Origin: Candidatus Kosakonia sp. 282A-S69
GTDB lineage: Bacteria; Pseudomonadota; Gammaproteobacteria; Enterobacterales; Enterobacteriaceae
Direction: 5' to 3'
Length of the DNA: 64,000 nt
NCBI RefSeq assembly: GCF_029433855.1
Contig: NZ_JAROAU010000001.1
Span: 303,608 to 367,607, forward strand
Shown: one piece after another, positions 1-11,052 of the stretch
How positions within the stretch are numbered: position 1 is the stretch's first letter
Layout: each line of letters starts with the position of its first letter
Program-made: the position numbers and the translations under genes
The notes under the pieces: model-generated
Told to the model about the DNA's origin: nothing
The model's input: the letters and a program-made list of their open reading frames with translations, nothing else
Database searches by the model: none

Positions 1-10
1 GGAAATGTGA

Positions 11-31
11 ATGCAGCCACAGAGGCTGCAT
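11..31. terminator. Hairpin downstream of slmA
   Basis: A perfect 8-bp inverted repeat (ATGCAGCC / GGCTGCAT) with a 5-nt loop lies just past the slmA stop. In E. coli slmA converges with pyrE, so this is probably the shared intergenic terminator. No strong T-run follows on the minus strand, so its strength for slmA is uncertain. Confidence 0.5.
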
Positions 32-38
32 AAGGTGA

Positions 39-635
39 TTACTGTAATTGCAGAAGTAAAAGCGGCCAGCGCGCCTCGAAATCCCCGGTCGGGCTATATT
101 TGAACTCGCTACGCACATAGCGCGACAACATCCCTTCACAGAAGGCCAGCAGCTGGCTGGCCAGCAGCGTTTCGTCGGTCGCGTACCCTTCGCCCTCACG
201 CATTTTGCGTTCGCGCAGTACCTGGCGCAACTGCGCTTCGATACGTTCAAACAGCTGGTTGATGCGCCCCTGCAGGCGATCCTGCTCAAACATCAGCGCA
301 TGGCCGGTCATGATGCGGGTCAAACCGGGATTACGTTCGCCGAAGCCCAGAATCAGTAAGACAATCAGACGCAAACGCGCTGTGGTATCTTTTTCATCTT
401 TTAAAATCAGGTTGATGCGGGTAATCAGGCTATCTTCGATAAACTCGATCAGGCTATCGAACATGCGCGTTTTGCTGGGAAAGTGACGATACAGCGCGGC
501 TTCAGAGACGCCGACCGAGGCCGCCAGTTTCGCCGTGGTAATACGTTGGCTCCCATCGCTGGATTCAAGCATTAACGCCAGAGATTGAAGGATTTCCTCA
601 CGGCGATTCTTTTTCGCAGTTTGTTTTTCTGCCAT
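39..635 (-). CDS. slmA: Nucleoid occlusion factor SlmA
   Basis: SlmA is a TetR-family DNA-binding protein that, bound to chromosomal sites, blocks FtsZ assembly over the nucleoid. The 198-residue product has the usual family length. Its N-terminal helix-turn-helix spans roughly residues 10-65, with the motif [18 protein letters not shown] near residue 36, followed by an all-helical ligand/dimer domain. It is almost identical to E. coli SlmA across the N-terminal half. It lies downstream of dut on the same strand, as in E. coli, where the two are cotranscribed. The start ATG opens the typical [10 protein letters not shown]-terminus. I see no truncation. Identification is by family recognition and is secure. 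Confidence 0.97.
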   Translation of the reverse strand: MAEKQTAKKNRREEILQSLALMLESSDGSQRITTAKLAASVGVSEAALYRHFPSKTRMFDSLIEFIEDSLITRINLILKDEKDTTARLRLIVLLILGFGERNPGLTRIMTGHALMFEQDRLQGRINQLFERIEAQLRQVLRERKMREGEGYATDETLLASQLLAFCEGMLSRYVRSEFKYSPTGDFEARWPLLLLQLQ

Positions 636-690
636 GTTCTAAAAAACCCCAGAAAATAATCACTTGTCAGGCGAGCAACCACACAACGAC

Positions 691-711
691 CGCAAATGCC
701 TGGCATTTGCG
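691..711. other. Perfect 10-bp inverted repeat between dut and slmA
   Basis: The arms CGCAAATGCC and GGCATTTGCG are separated by a single T in the 124-bp dut-slmA intergenic stretch. No T-run follows on the minus strand, so a simple terminator is unlikely. It could be an operator or a processing hairpin. It does not resemble the SlmA site GTGAGTACTCAC. Confidence 0.5.
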
Positions 712-759
712 ATCATCTTATCGCGTTATAGTGTTGTGTAATGCGTTAAATAGCGCGGA

Positions 760-1215
760 TTATTGACGCCCGGAATGGCCAAAACCGCCTTCGCCACGCG
801 CGGTGGCATCGAACTCTTCCACCAGGTTAAATTCAGCCTGCACGACCGGCACAAAGACCATCTGCGCGATACGTTCACCAGGCACTATGGTGAAGCTCTC
901 CTGGCCGCGGTTCCAGACGGAGACCATCAGCTGCCCCTGGTAATCGGAATCAATCAGCCCAACCAGGTTGCCCAGCACCACGCCATGTTTATGACCCAGG
1001 CCCGAGCGCGGCAGAATCACGGCAGCGAGCGTTGGGTCGGCAATGTGAATCGCCAGGCCGGTCGGCAGCAGCGTGGTGGCGCCAGGCGCAAGCTCTACGG
1101 CGTCATCCAGACAGGCGCGCAGGTCAAGACCGGCGGAGCCGGAAGTGGCATAGGTCGGCAGCGGGAACTGCTCACCCACGCGCGGGTCCAGAATCTTAAC
1201 GTCGATTTTTTTCAT
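760..1215 (-). CDS. dut: Deoxyuridine 5'-triphosphate nucleotidohydrolase
   Basis: Dut hydrolyses dUTP to dUMP and pyrophosphate, supplying the thymidylate precursor and keeping uracil out of DNA. The 151-residue product carries all five trimeric dUTPase motifs: AGLDLRA (about residue 28), PRSGLGHK (69), GLIDSDYQG with the catalytic aspartate near residue 90, GERIAQMVF (113) and the C-terminal glycine-rich [10 protein letters not shown]. The start is the ATG giving MKKIDVKI, as in E. coli; an ATG one codon upstream is also possible, and a longer in-frame extension has no homology. The start lies inside the end of coaBC, an overlap of about 20 bp on the same strand that suggests translational coupling. 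slmA follows downstream. Confidence 0.97.
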   Translation of the reverse strand: MKKIDVKILDPRVGEQFPLPTYATSGSAGLDLRACLDDAVELAPGATTLLPTGLAIHIADPTLAAVILPRSGLGHKHGVVLGNLVGLIDSDYQGQLMVSVWNRGQESFTIVPGERIAQMVFVPVVQAEFNLVEEFDATARGEGGFGHSGRQ

Positions 1216-2410
1216 CATAACGGGTAACAATCTCGTCCAGTAATAGGTGTCCCAGCAGCGCTTTGCGCTCCAGCGGCAAGCGCTTATCGCCATCGTGCCA
1301 GAACAGATGTAATGCGTTGTTGTCGCTATTAAAGCCTTGATTAGATTGCGAAACATCGTTGGCGCAAATCAGGTCGAGGTTTTTGCGGGCGCGTTTCTGC
1401 CGGGCGTATTCTTCCACATTATTCGTTTCCGCGGCAAACCCAACGACATAAGGACGATGGCTGGTGAGCGCCGCAACGCCGGCGACAATATCGGGGTTTT
1501 TCACCATTTTTATTGTGATTTCATCGCCTTGCTTTTTAATTTTCTCCGGGGCGACTTGGCTGGCGCGGTAGTCCGCGACCGCCGCACAGCCGATAAAAAT
1601 GTGCTGCTGCTGGGCACGCTGCTGTACCGCCGCTTCCATCTCAAGGGCGGTGGTAACGTCCACGCGCTGAACAAAGGCGGGTGTAGGCAGCGACACCGGG
1701 CCCGACACCAGCGTCACGTTCGCGCCACGCTTCGCGGCAGCTTCAGCAATGGCAAAGCCCATTTTGCCGGAGCTGAGATTGGTGATGTAACGCACCGGAT
1801 CCAGCGGTTCGCGGGTCGGACCGGCGGTAATCATAATGTTCAGATGTTGCAAATCCTTGACCGGCGAAAAGTGAGCTGCGGCCATATCAACGATGGTCAG
1901 CGGATCGAGCATGCGCCCCGGACCAACATCCCCGCAGGCCTGGCTGCCGCTGTCTGGTCCCCATAACAGCAAACCGCGCGAAGCGAGCACCTGCAGGTTG
2001 TGTTGGGTAGCGGCATTGCGGTACATCTGCTGATTCATTGCCGGAACAACCGCAACCGGTGATGGCGTGGCCAGACAGATGGTTGAGACCAGGTCATTCG
2101 CCATTCCCGCCGCGACGCGGGCGATTAAATCGGCGGTGGCGGGGGCCAGAATCACCAGATCGGCCCATTTACCCAACTCGATATGCCCCATTGCCGCTTC
2201 CGCAGCCGGGTCGAGCAGGCTGTCGGAGACCGGATAACCGGAAACGGCCTGCAGACTCAGCGGTGTGATAAAAGCTTTGGCGGCCTCGGTTAGCGCCACG
2301 CGGACTTCCGCGCCCCTATCGCGTAAGCGACGCACCAGCTCAGGCGCTTTATAGGCCGCGATACCGCCGCTTACGCCGAGGACAATTTTTTTACCCGCCA
2401 GAGTTGTCAT
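1196..2410 (-). CDS. coaBC: Bifunctional phosphopantothenoylcysteine decarboxylase / phosphopantothenate-cysteine ligase
   Basis: CoaBC (Dfp) performs two successive steps of coenzyme A synthesis: CTP-dependent joining of cysteine to 4'-phosphopantothenate (CoaB) and FMN-dependent decarboxylation to 4'-phosphopantetheine (CoaC). The 404-residue length fits the bacterial fusion. The N-terminal CoaC half has the flavoprotein motif [10 protein letters not shown] (about residue 12), the conserved histidine in [10 protein letters not shown] (about 76), and the substrate-recognition region with [11 protein letters not shown] around residue 160. The C-terminal CoaB half begins near residue 190 ([16 protein letters not shown]) and has KNPDIVAG. 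It overlaps dut and is divergent from radC. No anomalies were seen. Confidence 0.97.
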   Translation of the reverse strand: MTTLAGKKIVLGVSGGIAAYKAPELVRRLRDRGAEVRVALTEAAKAFITPLSLQAVSGYPVSDSLLDPAAEAAMGHIELGKWADLVILAPATADLIARVAAGMANDLVSTICLATPSPVAVVPAMNQQMYRNAATQHNLQVLASRGLLLWGPDSGSQACGDVGPGRMLDPLTIVDMAAAHFSPVKDLQHLNIMITAGPTREPLDPVRYITNLSSGKMGFAIAEAAAKRGANVTLVSGPVSLPTPAFVQRVDVTTALEMEAAVQQRAQQQHIFIGCAAVADYRASQVAPEKIKKQGDEITIKMVKNPDIVAGVAALTSHRPYVVGFAAETNNVEEYARQKRARKNLDLICANDVSQSNQGFNSDNNALHLFWHDGDKRLPLERKALLGHLLLDEIVTRYDEKNRR

Positions 2411-2579
2411 GATTCTTTCCTGTTGGATTCGCCAGAGGCTGGGGATTTTATCACAATCCTCATGTCGTCGTGCCTATGCTCGTGAACCACTTTGCGAGGC
2501 GCTACGCAGCGTTGAAAAGTGCCATTCGATGAGCTTCCCTAGTTGTGGCAGCATAATGACCAGACAGGGAGGTGTGGAT

Positions 2580-3248
2580 ATGGCGATTGTGTTAATTCCT
2601 CAAAAGCCGCGTGAGAAAATGATGCAGCTGGGCGTTGAATCCCTTACGGACGTTGAGTTACTGGCGCTCTTTTTACGCACCGGCGCGTGTGGTAAAAGCG
2701 TACTTACCGTGGCGCGTGAGATGCTAAACCACTTTAGCTCGCTCCACTCTCTGCTCTGTGCCGACTATGATGAGTTTCGGTTTATCTCGGGCATTGGCGT
2801 TGCCAAATATGCGCAGCTCAGGGGCATCGGTGAGCTGGCGAGACGCTCTTACAACGCGCGTATTGCCGAGGAGAGTTCTCTGCTGAGCCCGGAGATGGTG
2901 CGGGAGTTTTTGCAGAGCCAGCTGGCAAACGAAGAGCGGGAGGTCTTTATGGTGATTCTGCTTGATAACCGCAATCGCATCATTAAACACGCCCGGCTAT
3001 TTTCCGGCACGATTAACCATGTTGAGGTGCATCCGCGAGAAATTTTACGCGAAGCGATAAAATTCAATGCGGTTGGCGTGATCCTCGCGCATAATCACCC
3101 CTCGGGTAATGCTGAGCCCAGTAGAGCAGATAAGGCCATCACCGAACGAGTGATAAAATGCTGCCAACTCATGGACATTCGCGTTCTTGATCATCTGATC
3201 ATTGGCCGCGGCGAGTGCGTTTCTTTTGCAGAACGCGGTTGGATTTAG
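2580..3248 (+). CDS. radC: RadC-family JAB1/MPN protein (YicR)
   Basis: This is the chromosomal RadC (YicR) protein. It has an N-terminal helix-hairpin-helix region ([11 protein letters not shown], about residue 70) and a C-terminal JAB1/MPN metalloprotease-like domain. The zinc-ligand signature HNHPSG-x4-SRAD is present, with histidines at about 171 and 173 and an aspartate at about 184. The original link to DNA repair in E. coli was later attributed to another gene, so the function remains unclear. I chose the ATG giving MAIVLIPQ because AGGGAGGT lies 6-7 nt upstream and the resulting 222 residues equal the E. coli length. A longer in-frame reading starting near 2409 has no homology in its extra part. 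Confidence 0.93.
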   Translation: MAIVLIPQKPREKMMQLGVESLTDVELLALFLRTGACGKSVLTVAREMLNHFSSLHSLLCADYDEFRFISGIGVAKYAQLRGIGELARRSYNARIAEESSLLSPEMVREFLQSQLANEEREVFMVILLDNRNRIIKHARLFSGTINHVEVHPREILREAIKFNAVGVILAHNHPSGNAEPSRADKAITERVIKCCQLMDIRVLDHLIIGRGECVSFAERGWI

Positions 3249-3290
3249 ACCACTTTGCGCGATCCATCGGGATCTTTGTCTGTTCGGGAC

Positions 3291-3319
3291 TTGAGCACAC
3301 CGCCGAGTCAGCGTATACT
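3291..3319 (+). promoter_or_regulatory. Candidate sigma-70 promoter of rpmB-rpmG
   Basis: TTGAGC and TATACT are separated by 17 nt, about 145 bp before rpmB. It is the best promoter-like match between radC and rpmB and is placed as expected for a strongly expressed ribosomal protein operon. Inferred from sequence only. Confidence 0.6.
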
Positions 3320-3443
3320 ACGCCACCTTTGAGAATCTCGGGTTTGGCATTTGGGCCTGGCAATCGAGAGTTCACATAGAACTGCGATGACCGGGCTGTA
3401 AAGCCTGACGAGGCGCCAATACCCCATACGAAGCTCGAGCTAA

Positions 3444-3701
<258 letters not shown>

Positions 3702-3718
3702 GTACTTAAAGGATATAA

Positions 3719-3889
<171 letters not shown>

Positions 3890-3906
3890 TTTTAGTTTTC
3901 TTGAAC

Positions 3907-3932
3907 AAAAACCCCGCATTGTCGGGGTTTTT
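3907..3932 (+). terminator. Rho-independent terminator after rpmG
   Basis: CCCCG and CGGGG form a stem around a 6-nt loop, flanked by an A-run and followed by TTTTT. This is a classical intrinsic terminator placed 18 bp after rpmG and before mutM. Confidence 0.85.
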
Positions 3933-3967
3933 GCATTTCTGATAGCCCGCAAAAAGCTGGAGATGAG

Positions 3968-4777
3968 ATGCCTGAATTACCTGAAGTTGAAACCAGCCGC
4001 AGAGGCATTGAGCCGCACCTGGTCGGTGAAACCATCCTGCATGCGGTGGTGCGCAACGGTCGCTTGCGCTGGCCTGTTTCCGAAGAGATCCACAGCCTGA
4101 GCGATAAACCGGTGCTCAGCGTGCAGCGACGCGCTAAATACCTGTTACTGGAGTTGCCGGACGGCTGGATCATCATTCACCTCGGCATGTCCGGCAGTCT
4201 GCGCATTCTTCCCCACGAGCTTCCTGCACAAAAACATGACCATGTTGATCTGGTGATGAGTAACGGCAAAGTGCTGCGTTATACCGATCCGCGTCGTTTC
4301 GGCGCCTGGCTGTGGACCAAAGAGCTGGAAGGGCATAATGTGCTGGCGCATCTCGGCCCCGAGCCGTTAAGCGACGCGTTTAATGCTGACTATCTGCGGG
4401 AGAAGTGCGCAAAGAAGAAAACGGCGATAAAACCCTGGCTGATGGATAACAAGCTGGTAGTGGGCGTCGGGAATATTTATGCCAGCGAATCGCTGTTTGC
4501 CGCCGGGATCCATCCCGATCGGCTGGCCTCATCCCTCTCGCAGCAGGAGTATGAACTGCTGGTACGGGTGATCAAAGCGGTGCTGTTACGCTCCATTGAG
4601 CAAGGCGGAACGACGCTGAAAGACTTCCTGCAAAGCGACGGCAAACCCGGTTACTTCGCGCAGGAGTTACAGGTTTACGGGCGGGAAGGGCAGCCGTGTC
4701 GCATCTGCGGGGCACCCATCGTGGCGGCAAAACATGCGCAGCGCTCGACGTTTTACTGCCGACAGTGTCAGAAATAA
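3968..4777 (+). CDS. mutM: Formamidopyrimidine-DNA glycosylase (Fpg)
   Basis: MutM removes oxidised purines such as 8-oxoguanine and formamidopyrimidines from DNA and cleaves the abasic site by beta,delta-elimination. The N-terminus [14 protein letters not shown] carries the catalytic proline and glutamate exposed after methionine removal. The conserved lysine lies near residue 57 in [10 protein letters not shown]. The helix-two-turn-helix region contains [10 protein letters not shown], and the C-terminus has the four-cysteine zinc finger (CRIC ... CRQC, about residues 245-268). The 269 residues match E. coli. It lies just past the rpmG terminator and converges on coaD. Confidence 0.97.
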   Translation: MPELPEVETSRRGIEPHLVGETILHAVVRNGRLRWPVSEEIHSLSDKPVLSVQRRAKYLLLELPDGWIIIHLGMSGSLRILPHELPAQKHDHVDLVMSNGKVLRYTDPRRFGAWLWTKELEGHNVLAHLGPEPLSDAFNADYLREKCAKKKTAIKPWLMDNKLVVGVGNIYASESLFAAGIHPDRLASSLSQQEYELLVRVIKAVLLRSIEQGGTTLKDFLQSDGKPGYFAQELQVYGREGQPCRICGAPIVAAKHAQRSTFYCRQCQK

Positions 4778-4793
4778 ACAGGTATGGAATAAA

Positions 4794-4812
4794 AGCCAGA
4801 TAAGCTATCCGG
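4794..4812. repeat. REP-like palindrome between mutM and coaD
   Basis: GCCAGATA and TATCCGGC form an imperfect inverted repeat with a 3-nt loop between the convergent ends of mutM and coaD. The half TATCCGGC resembles the core of enterobacterial REP units, so this may be a REP remnant that also protects or ends both transcripts. Confidence 0.5.
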
Positions 4813-4821
4813 CATTGAAGC

Positions 4822-6587
<1,766 letters not shown>

Positions 6588-6892
6588 AGTACGTTGCAGG
6601 CTTAGGAATGTGCAGGGGATTTTATGTATTTAGTACCGCTATTGCTATTACTTTTGCTGAAATCGTCCAAATTCACCTCTTATAGCGTCATTAGTATCAG
6701 TCTTATCAATTTTTTTTCATTTTTATCTATTTTATTGAATGTTTCAGAACGTACCCATCAGGAGCATGTGACTAAGAAAAGTATTTATTGTTTTGATTTT
6801 TATGTTTTTTTTAAGGGGTTTGTTGAAAAGTGCTGCGGGTCGGATTGATGATAAAGAAGTGGTACAATAAAAGATCTATAAGTGTGCAATAT
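6588..6892. other. AT-rich waaA-waaQ spacer with promoter region
   Basis: This spacer is markedly AT-rich, with T-runs around 6700-6810. A 74-codon open frame from 6624 is compositionally biased, has no recognisable homology and no Shine-Dalgarno, so I do not call it a gene. TACAAT at 6863-6868 is a plausible -10 box for the waaQ operon, though no good -35 element stands 17 nt upstream. The low GC is typical of promoter regions controlling LPS and capsule genes and could attract H-NS. Confidence 0.5.
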
Positions 6893-6931
6893 CAGTGTTC
6901 AGGTAGCTGTCGAGCCTGGGGCGGTAGCGTG
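6893..6931 (+). promoter_or_regulatory. JUMPstart element with ops (RfaH recruitment site)
   Basis: A 39-bp block matches the JUMPstart consensus of long surface-polysaccharide operons. It begins CAGTGTTC, continues GGTAGCTGT and ends in the ops core GGCGGTAGCGTG at 6920-6931. From established knowledge, ops in the non-template strand pauses RNA polymerase and loads RfaH, which suppresses termination through long operons. In E. coli this leader also yields the small RNA RirA, which titrates RfaH. The element lies 40 bp before waaQ, so the nine-gene core operon is inferred to be RfaH-dependent. Confidence 0.93.
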
Positions 6932-6971
6932 CCTGTAATTTTTCACGGATATACATCAAGAAGAGCCGATT

Positions 6972-8024
6972 GTGGAAAAGCCATTTCACCGAATTCTGGT
7001 CATAAAAATGCGTTTTCATGGAGACATGCTGCTGACCACGCCGGTCATCAGTACGTTAAAACGCAACTATCCTGATGCGCGCATTGATATGCTGCTTTAC
7101 AAAGACACAATGCCAATCTTATCCGAAAATCCTGAGATTCATGCGCTTTATGGCATGAGCAATAAAGGGGCGTCCTTAAAGGAAAAGATAGGGAATTTCT
7201 TCGGTCTGATGAGCCAATTACGCAAGAATAATTACGATCTCATCGTGAATCTGACGGATCAGCATATTGTGGCGCCGCTGGTGCGCTGCCTGTCGGCAAA
7301 AGTGAAAATTTCGCAGGATTACGCTCATCGCCAGTCCGCTTTCTGGAAAAAGAGCTTTACGCATCTCGCGCCGTTCGCCGGTGAGCACGCGGTAGAACGT
7401 AACTTATCAACCCTTGCTCCGCTGGGCATCACCGACTTCTGCCGTGATACCACCATGAGCTACGCCCCCGACCACTGGGAGCGTATGCGCAGCGCGCTGA
7501 ATGAGGCAGGCGTTGGCGAGCACTACGTCGTTGTACAACCGACGGCCCGCCAGCTATTTAAATGCTGGGACAATGAAAAATTCTCGCAGGTGATTGATGC
7601 GCTGCAAGCTCGAGGATATGACGTTGTACTGACCTCCGGCCCGGGCGCTGACGATCTCGCCTGCGTTGAGGAGATTGCCCGCGGATGCGCGCGCAGGCCT
7701 GTCACTTCTCTGGCGGGGAAAACGCGTTTTCCTGAACTCGGTGCCTTAATTGCCCACGCCGCGCTGTTTATCGGCGTGGATTCCGCGCCGGGTCATATCG
7801 CCGCCGCGGTGAAGACGCCAATTATCTGTCTCTTCGGTGCCACCGACCACGTTTTCTGGCGGCCGTGGAGCGACAACATCATCCAGTTCTGGGCCGGTAA
7901 TTACCAGCCGATGCCAGCGCGTAGCCAGCTGGACAGAAATAAGAGATATCTCTCTGTTATTCCGGCAGAAGATGTCATCGCGGCGACAGAGAAAATGCTG
8001 CCCTCTTTAGAAGGCGTCTCCTGA
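6972..8024 (+). CDS. waaQ: LPS core heptosyltransferase III (WaaQ)
   Basis: WaaQ is a GT9 enzyme that adds the side-branch heptose (HepIII) to HepII of the inner core. The 350-residue product shows the family start RILVIKMRFHGDMLLTTPVI and the C-terminal ADP-heptose site FIGVDSAPGHIAAAVKTPIICLFGATD. It is the first gene of the operon, as in E. coli and Salmonella. The start is a GTG codon 40 bp after the ops element. Its TGA overlaps the waaG ATG by one base, which indicates translational coupling. Confidence 0.95.
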   Translation: MEKPFHRILVIKMRFHGDMLLTTPVISTLKRNYPDARIDMLLYKDTMPILSENPEIHALYGMSNKGASLKEKIGNFFGLMSQLRKNNYDLIVNLTDQHIVAPLVRCLSAKVKISQDYAHRQSAFWKKSFTHLAPFAGEHAVERNLSTLAPLGITDFCRDTTMSYAPDHWERMRSALNEAGVGEHYVVVQPTARQLFKCWDNEKFSQVIDALQARGYDVVLTSGPGADDLACVEEIARGCARRPVTSLAGKTRFPELGALIAHAALFIGVDSAPGHIAAAVKTPIICLFGATDHVFWRPWSDNIIQFWAGNYQPMPARSQLDRNKRYLSVIPAEDVIAATEKMLPSLEGVS

Positions 8025-9148
8025 TGATTGTCGCTTTCTGCTTATATAAATATTTTCCCTTCGGCGGTCTGCAGCGCGATTTTATGCGCATTGCGCAGAC
8101 CGTTGCCGGGCGTGGGCATCATGTCAGGGTCTATGTCCAGTCCTGGGAAGGCGATGTGCCAGCAGAGTTTGAGCTGATCCGCGTCCCGGTCACGTCACGC
8201 ACCAACCACGGTCGCAACGCCGAATACCACGCCTGGGTAGTGACGCATCTGGCAAAACACCCCGCCGATCGTGTGGTCGGCTTCAATAAAATGCCGGGTC
8301 TTGATGTCTACTATGCGGCCGATGTTTGCTACGCCGAAAAAGTGGCGCAGGAGAAGGGCTTCTTCTACCGCCTGACGGCCCGTTACCGCCATTATGCTGC
8401 CTTTGAGAAAGCGACCTTTGAACACGGGAAGGCGACGCAGTTGCTGATGCTGACGGATAAGCAGATTGGCGATTTTCAACGGCATTACCATACCGAAAGC
8501 GACAGGTTTCACATTCTGCCACCGGGGATCTATCCCGATCGTAAATATAGCCAGCAGATCGCCAACAGCCGCCAGATCTACCGTGAAAAAAATGGCATCG
8601 CGGACGATCATTTCTGGCTGTTACAGGTCGGATCCGATTTCAGCAGGAAAGGCGTTGATCGTACACTTGCCGCTGTTGCCGCATTGCCAGAGCCATTAAG
8701 AAGTAAGACGCAGCTATTTGTGGTCGGTCAGGACAAACCCGGACGCTTTGCCGCACAGGCGGCGAAGGCAGGTATCAAAGAGAATGTGCACTTCTTCTCA
8801 GGGCGCAGCGATGTGGCCGAACTGATGGCGGGTGCCGATCTGCTGATGCATCCGGCCTATCAGGAAGCAGCGGGCATTGTGCTGCTCGAAGCGATAACCG
8901 CCGGCCTGCCGGTGATCGCCAGCGGCGTTTGCGGATATGCGCACTACATTGCCCGCGCGCAGTGCGGCGTGGTAATTGAAGAGCCATGGTCTCAGGCCGC
9001 GTTAAACGAGGCGCTACAGCGTGCATTGCAAGAGACTGCCTTGCGCGAAGCGTGGGCAGAGCGGGCGCGTCACTTCGCGGACACAGAAGATCTTTATAGC
9101 CTGCCGGAGAGAGCGGCGGACATCATTACGGGTGAAGTGAATGGTTGA
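8024..9148 (+). CDS. waaG: LPS core glucosyltransferase I (WaaG)
   Basis: WaaG is a GT4 enzyme that transfers glucose from UDP-glucose to HepII, starting the outer core. The 374 residues match E. coli. The N-terminal Rossmann domain opens with [20 protein letters not shown]. The C-terminal donor domain has the EX7E motif in [20 protein letters not shown], preceded by [15 protein letters not shown]. Residues [12 protein letters not shown] mark the UDP-sugar binding region. It overlaps waaQ by one base and waaP by eight bases, in the conserved waaQGP block. Confidence 0.97.
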   Translation: MIVAFCLYKYFPFGGLQRDFMRIAQTVAGRGHHVRVYVQSWEGDVPAEFELIRVPVTSRTNHGRNAEYHAWVVTHLAKHPADRVVGFNKMPGLDVYYAADVCYAEKVAQEKGFFYRLTARYRHYAAFEKATFEHGKATQLLMLTDKQIGDFQRHYHTESDRFHILPPGIYPDRKYSQQIANSRQIYREKNGIADDHFWLLQVGSDFSRKGVDRTLAAVAALPEPLRSKTQLFVVGQDKPGRFAAQAAKAGIKENVHFFSGRSDVAELMAGADLLMHPAYQEAAGIVLLEAITAGLPVIASGVCGYAHYIARAQCGVVIEEPWSQAALNEALQRALQETALREAWAERARHFADTEDLYSLPERAADIITGEVNG

Positions 9149-9938
9149 ATTGAAAGAGCCGCTGGCGACACTCTGGCGGGGTAAAGATGCGTTTGCCGAA
9201 GTCGAAAAGTTACAGGGAGAGGTGTTTCGCCAGCTCGAAACGCGGCGCACCCTGCGTTTCGAACTTGCCGGTAAAAGCTATTTCCTGAAATGGCACCAGG
9301 GCACCGCGTTTAAAGAGGTGTTGAAAAATCTGCTTTCACTGCGCCTGCCGGTGCTGGGTGCCGATCGCGAGTGGAAAGCCATTCATCGTTTGCATGATGC
9401 AGGTGTTGATACCATGCACGGCGTTGGGTTTGGCGAAAAGGGTGCCAACCCTATCAATAAAACGTCCTTTATTATCACTGAAGATCTGACGCCAACCATC
9501 AGCCTCGAAGATTATTGCGCAGACTGGCGGGCGGTACCCCCGGAACCGCGCATCAAACGGATGATTATTCGGCGCGTCGCCACCATGGTGCGCAAGATGC
9601 ATCAGGCCGGGGTTAACCATCGTGACTGCTATATCTGCCATTTTCTGCTCCACCTGCCTTTCACAGGCGATGAAAAGAGCCTGAAAATCTCGGTGATTGA
9701 TCTTCATCGTGCGCAAATGCGTGCGCATGTGCCGACGCGCTGGCGAGATAAGGACCTGATCGGGCTCTACTTCTCTTCACTCAATATTGGGCTTACCCAG
9801 CGGGATATCTGGCGTTTTCTTACGGTCTACTTTGCCGCATCGCCGCGAAATATCGTTCAGCAAGAAGCGGGTTTATTAGCACAAGCGCAGGCCCGGGCTG
9901 AAAAGATCCGCGAAAGAACGGAACGTAAGTCTCTCTAA
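9141..9938 (+). CDS. waaP: LPS core heptose I kinase (WaaP)
   Basis: WaaP phosphorylates HepI of the inner core; the phosphate cross-bridges LPS through divalent cations and supports outer-membrane integrity. The 265-residue product is a eukaryotic-like kinase fold. The likely ATP-binding lysine is near residue 50 (YFLKWHQG), the catalytic aspartate is D162 in [12 protein letters not shown], and the metal-binding aspartate is near residue 187 in VIDLHR. It overlaps the end of waaG. In E. coli K-12 the next gene is waaS, but here waaB follows only 19 bp later. Confidence 0.96.
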   Translation: MVELKEPLATLWRGKDAFAEVEKLQGEVFRQLETRRTLRFELAGKSYFLKWHQGTAFKEVLKNLLSLRLPVLGADREWKAIHRLHDAGVDTMHGVGFGEKGANPINKTSFIITEDLTPTISLEDYCADWRAVPPEPRIKRMIIRRVATMVRKMHQAGVNHRDCYICHFLLHLPFTGDEKSLKISVIDLHRAQMRAHVPTRWRDKDLIGLYFSSLNIGLTQRDIWRFLTVYFAASPRNIVQQEAGLLAQAQARAEKIRERTERKSL

Positions 9939-9957
9939 AATGAGAAGTGGTCACTCC

Positions 9958-11052
9958 ATGAAAATTGCATTTGTTGGCGAAGCCGTATCGGGCTTTGGTG
10001 GCATGGAAACGGTCATTAAGGCCGTCATTCATTCGTTTCAGCAGGACGCCTTTGCGCAGTGCGAGGTGTTCTTTTTTTGCCGTAACGACAAAATGGATAA
10101 AGGATGGCTGGCAGGAATTGATGCTGCTTACTCATTTTCAAAGGTGAAAATCAGCTTTATCAGGCGCGCGATCCATATTCGTAATTTAAAGCGTTGGATA
10201 GATGAGCATAAGCCCGACCTTGTTATCTGTATTGATACCCCCTCCTGCTTCCTGACAAGCAGAGCCCAGCAGAAATGCAAACATCGTTTTACCATTTTGT
10301 CATGGCCTCATTTCTCGCTGGATCATAAAAAGCACGGCGACTGTGTGGCCTGGGCTGATTATCACCTCGCGATAAGCAGCGGCATCAAAAGGCAGATGGA
10401 GGCGCGGGACATCGCGGAGGAGACAGTCCACGTCATCTATAACCCGGTTGCACCGCAGAGTGGCACAATTCCCGCTCCGAACGCGGACGAGACCGCGACC
10501 TTCCTGTACGTTGGCAGGATGAAGTTTGAGGGGCAGAAAAGGGTTAAAGATCTGCTTGATGGCCTCGCGCAGGTCAAGGGCAAGTGGCATCTGCATGCGA
10601 TTGGTGATGGCTCGGATTTTGATAAGTGCAAGGCCTACGCGCGCAAACTCAATATCGACAGCAACATCACCTGGCATGGCTGGCAGGCCCAGCCCTGGGA
10701 GGTCGTCAGGGACAGGATCGAAAAGGTCTCCGCATTGCTGCTGACCTCCTCTTTTGAAGGCTTCGGTATGGTGCTTCTGGAAGCGATGGCGTGGGGCATT
10801 CCCTGTATCAGTGCAAACTGTGTTGCCGGCCCGGAAGATATTATTCGCCAGGGTGTTAATGGTTACCTCTACCCACCAGGCGAGATGGCTGAGTTTGTGA
10901 CCTTGCTGCAGCAGGTCGTTGATCATCGCACCTCGTTCCAGCCGGATACGATTAAGCAATCAATTAACACGTTTTACACCGAGACATATAATCGACGTAT
11001 GCGAGAGGCGATCCTCTCTGTCCTCGCTGCACTGAATACGAGCATTAAATGA
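9958..11052 (+). CDS. waaB: UDP-galactose:(glucosyl)LPS alpha-1,6-galactosyltransferase (WaaB)
   Basis: WaaB is a GT4 enzyme that adds a galactose side branch to the first outer-core glucose. The 364-residue product opens MKIAFVGEAVSGFGGMETVI, nearly identical to E. coli WaaB, and contains SWPHFSLDHKKH and VGRMKFEGQKRVKDLLDGL. The donor-site motif SSFEGFGMVLLEAMAWGIP lies near residue 264. I chose the ATG at the start of this motif because GAGAAG precedes it by about 10 nt; an ATG 18 bp upstream (9940) adds MRSGHS and has no good ribosome site. Its last bases overlap waaO. Confidence 0.93.
   Translation: MKIAFVGEAVSGFGGMETVIKAVIHSFQQDAFAQCEVFFFCRNDKMDKGWLAGIDAAYSFSKVKISFIRRAIHIRNLKRWIDEHKPDLVICIDTPSCFLTSRAQQKCKHRFTILSWPHFSLDHKKHGDCVAWADYHLAISSGIKRQMEARDIAEETVHVIYNPVAPQSGTIPAPNADETATFLYVGRMKFEGQKRVKDLLDGLAQVKGKWHLHAIGDGSDFDKCKAYARKLNIDSNITWHGWQAQPWEVVRDRIEKVSALLLTSSFEGFGMVLLEAMAWGIPCISANCVAGPEDIIRQGVNGYLYPPGEMAEFVTLLQQVVDHRTSFQPDTIKQSINTFYTETYNRRMREAILSVLAALNTSIK

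Noticed and set aside
6624-6848. 74-codon open frame in the waaA-waaQ spacer
   Set aside because: The sequence is AT-rich with a leucine run, has no Shine-Dalgarno, no homology, and lies in a promoter region.
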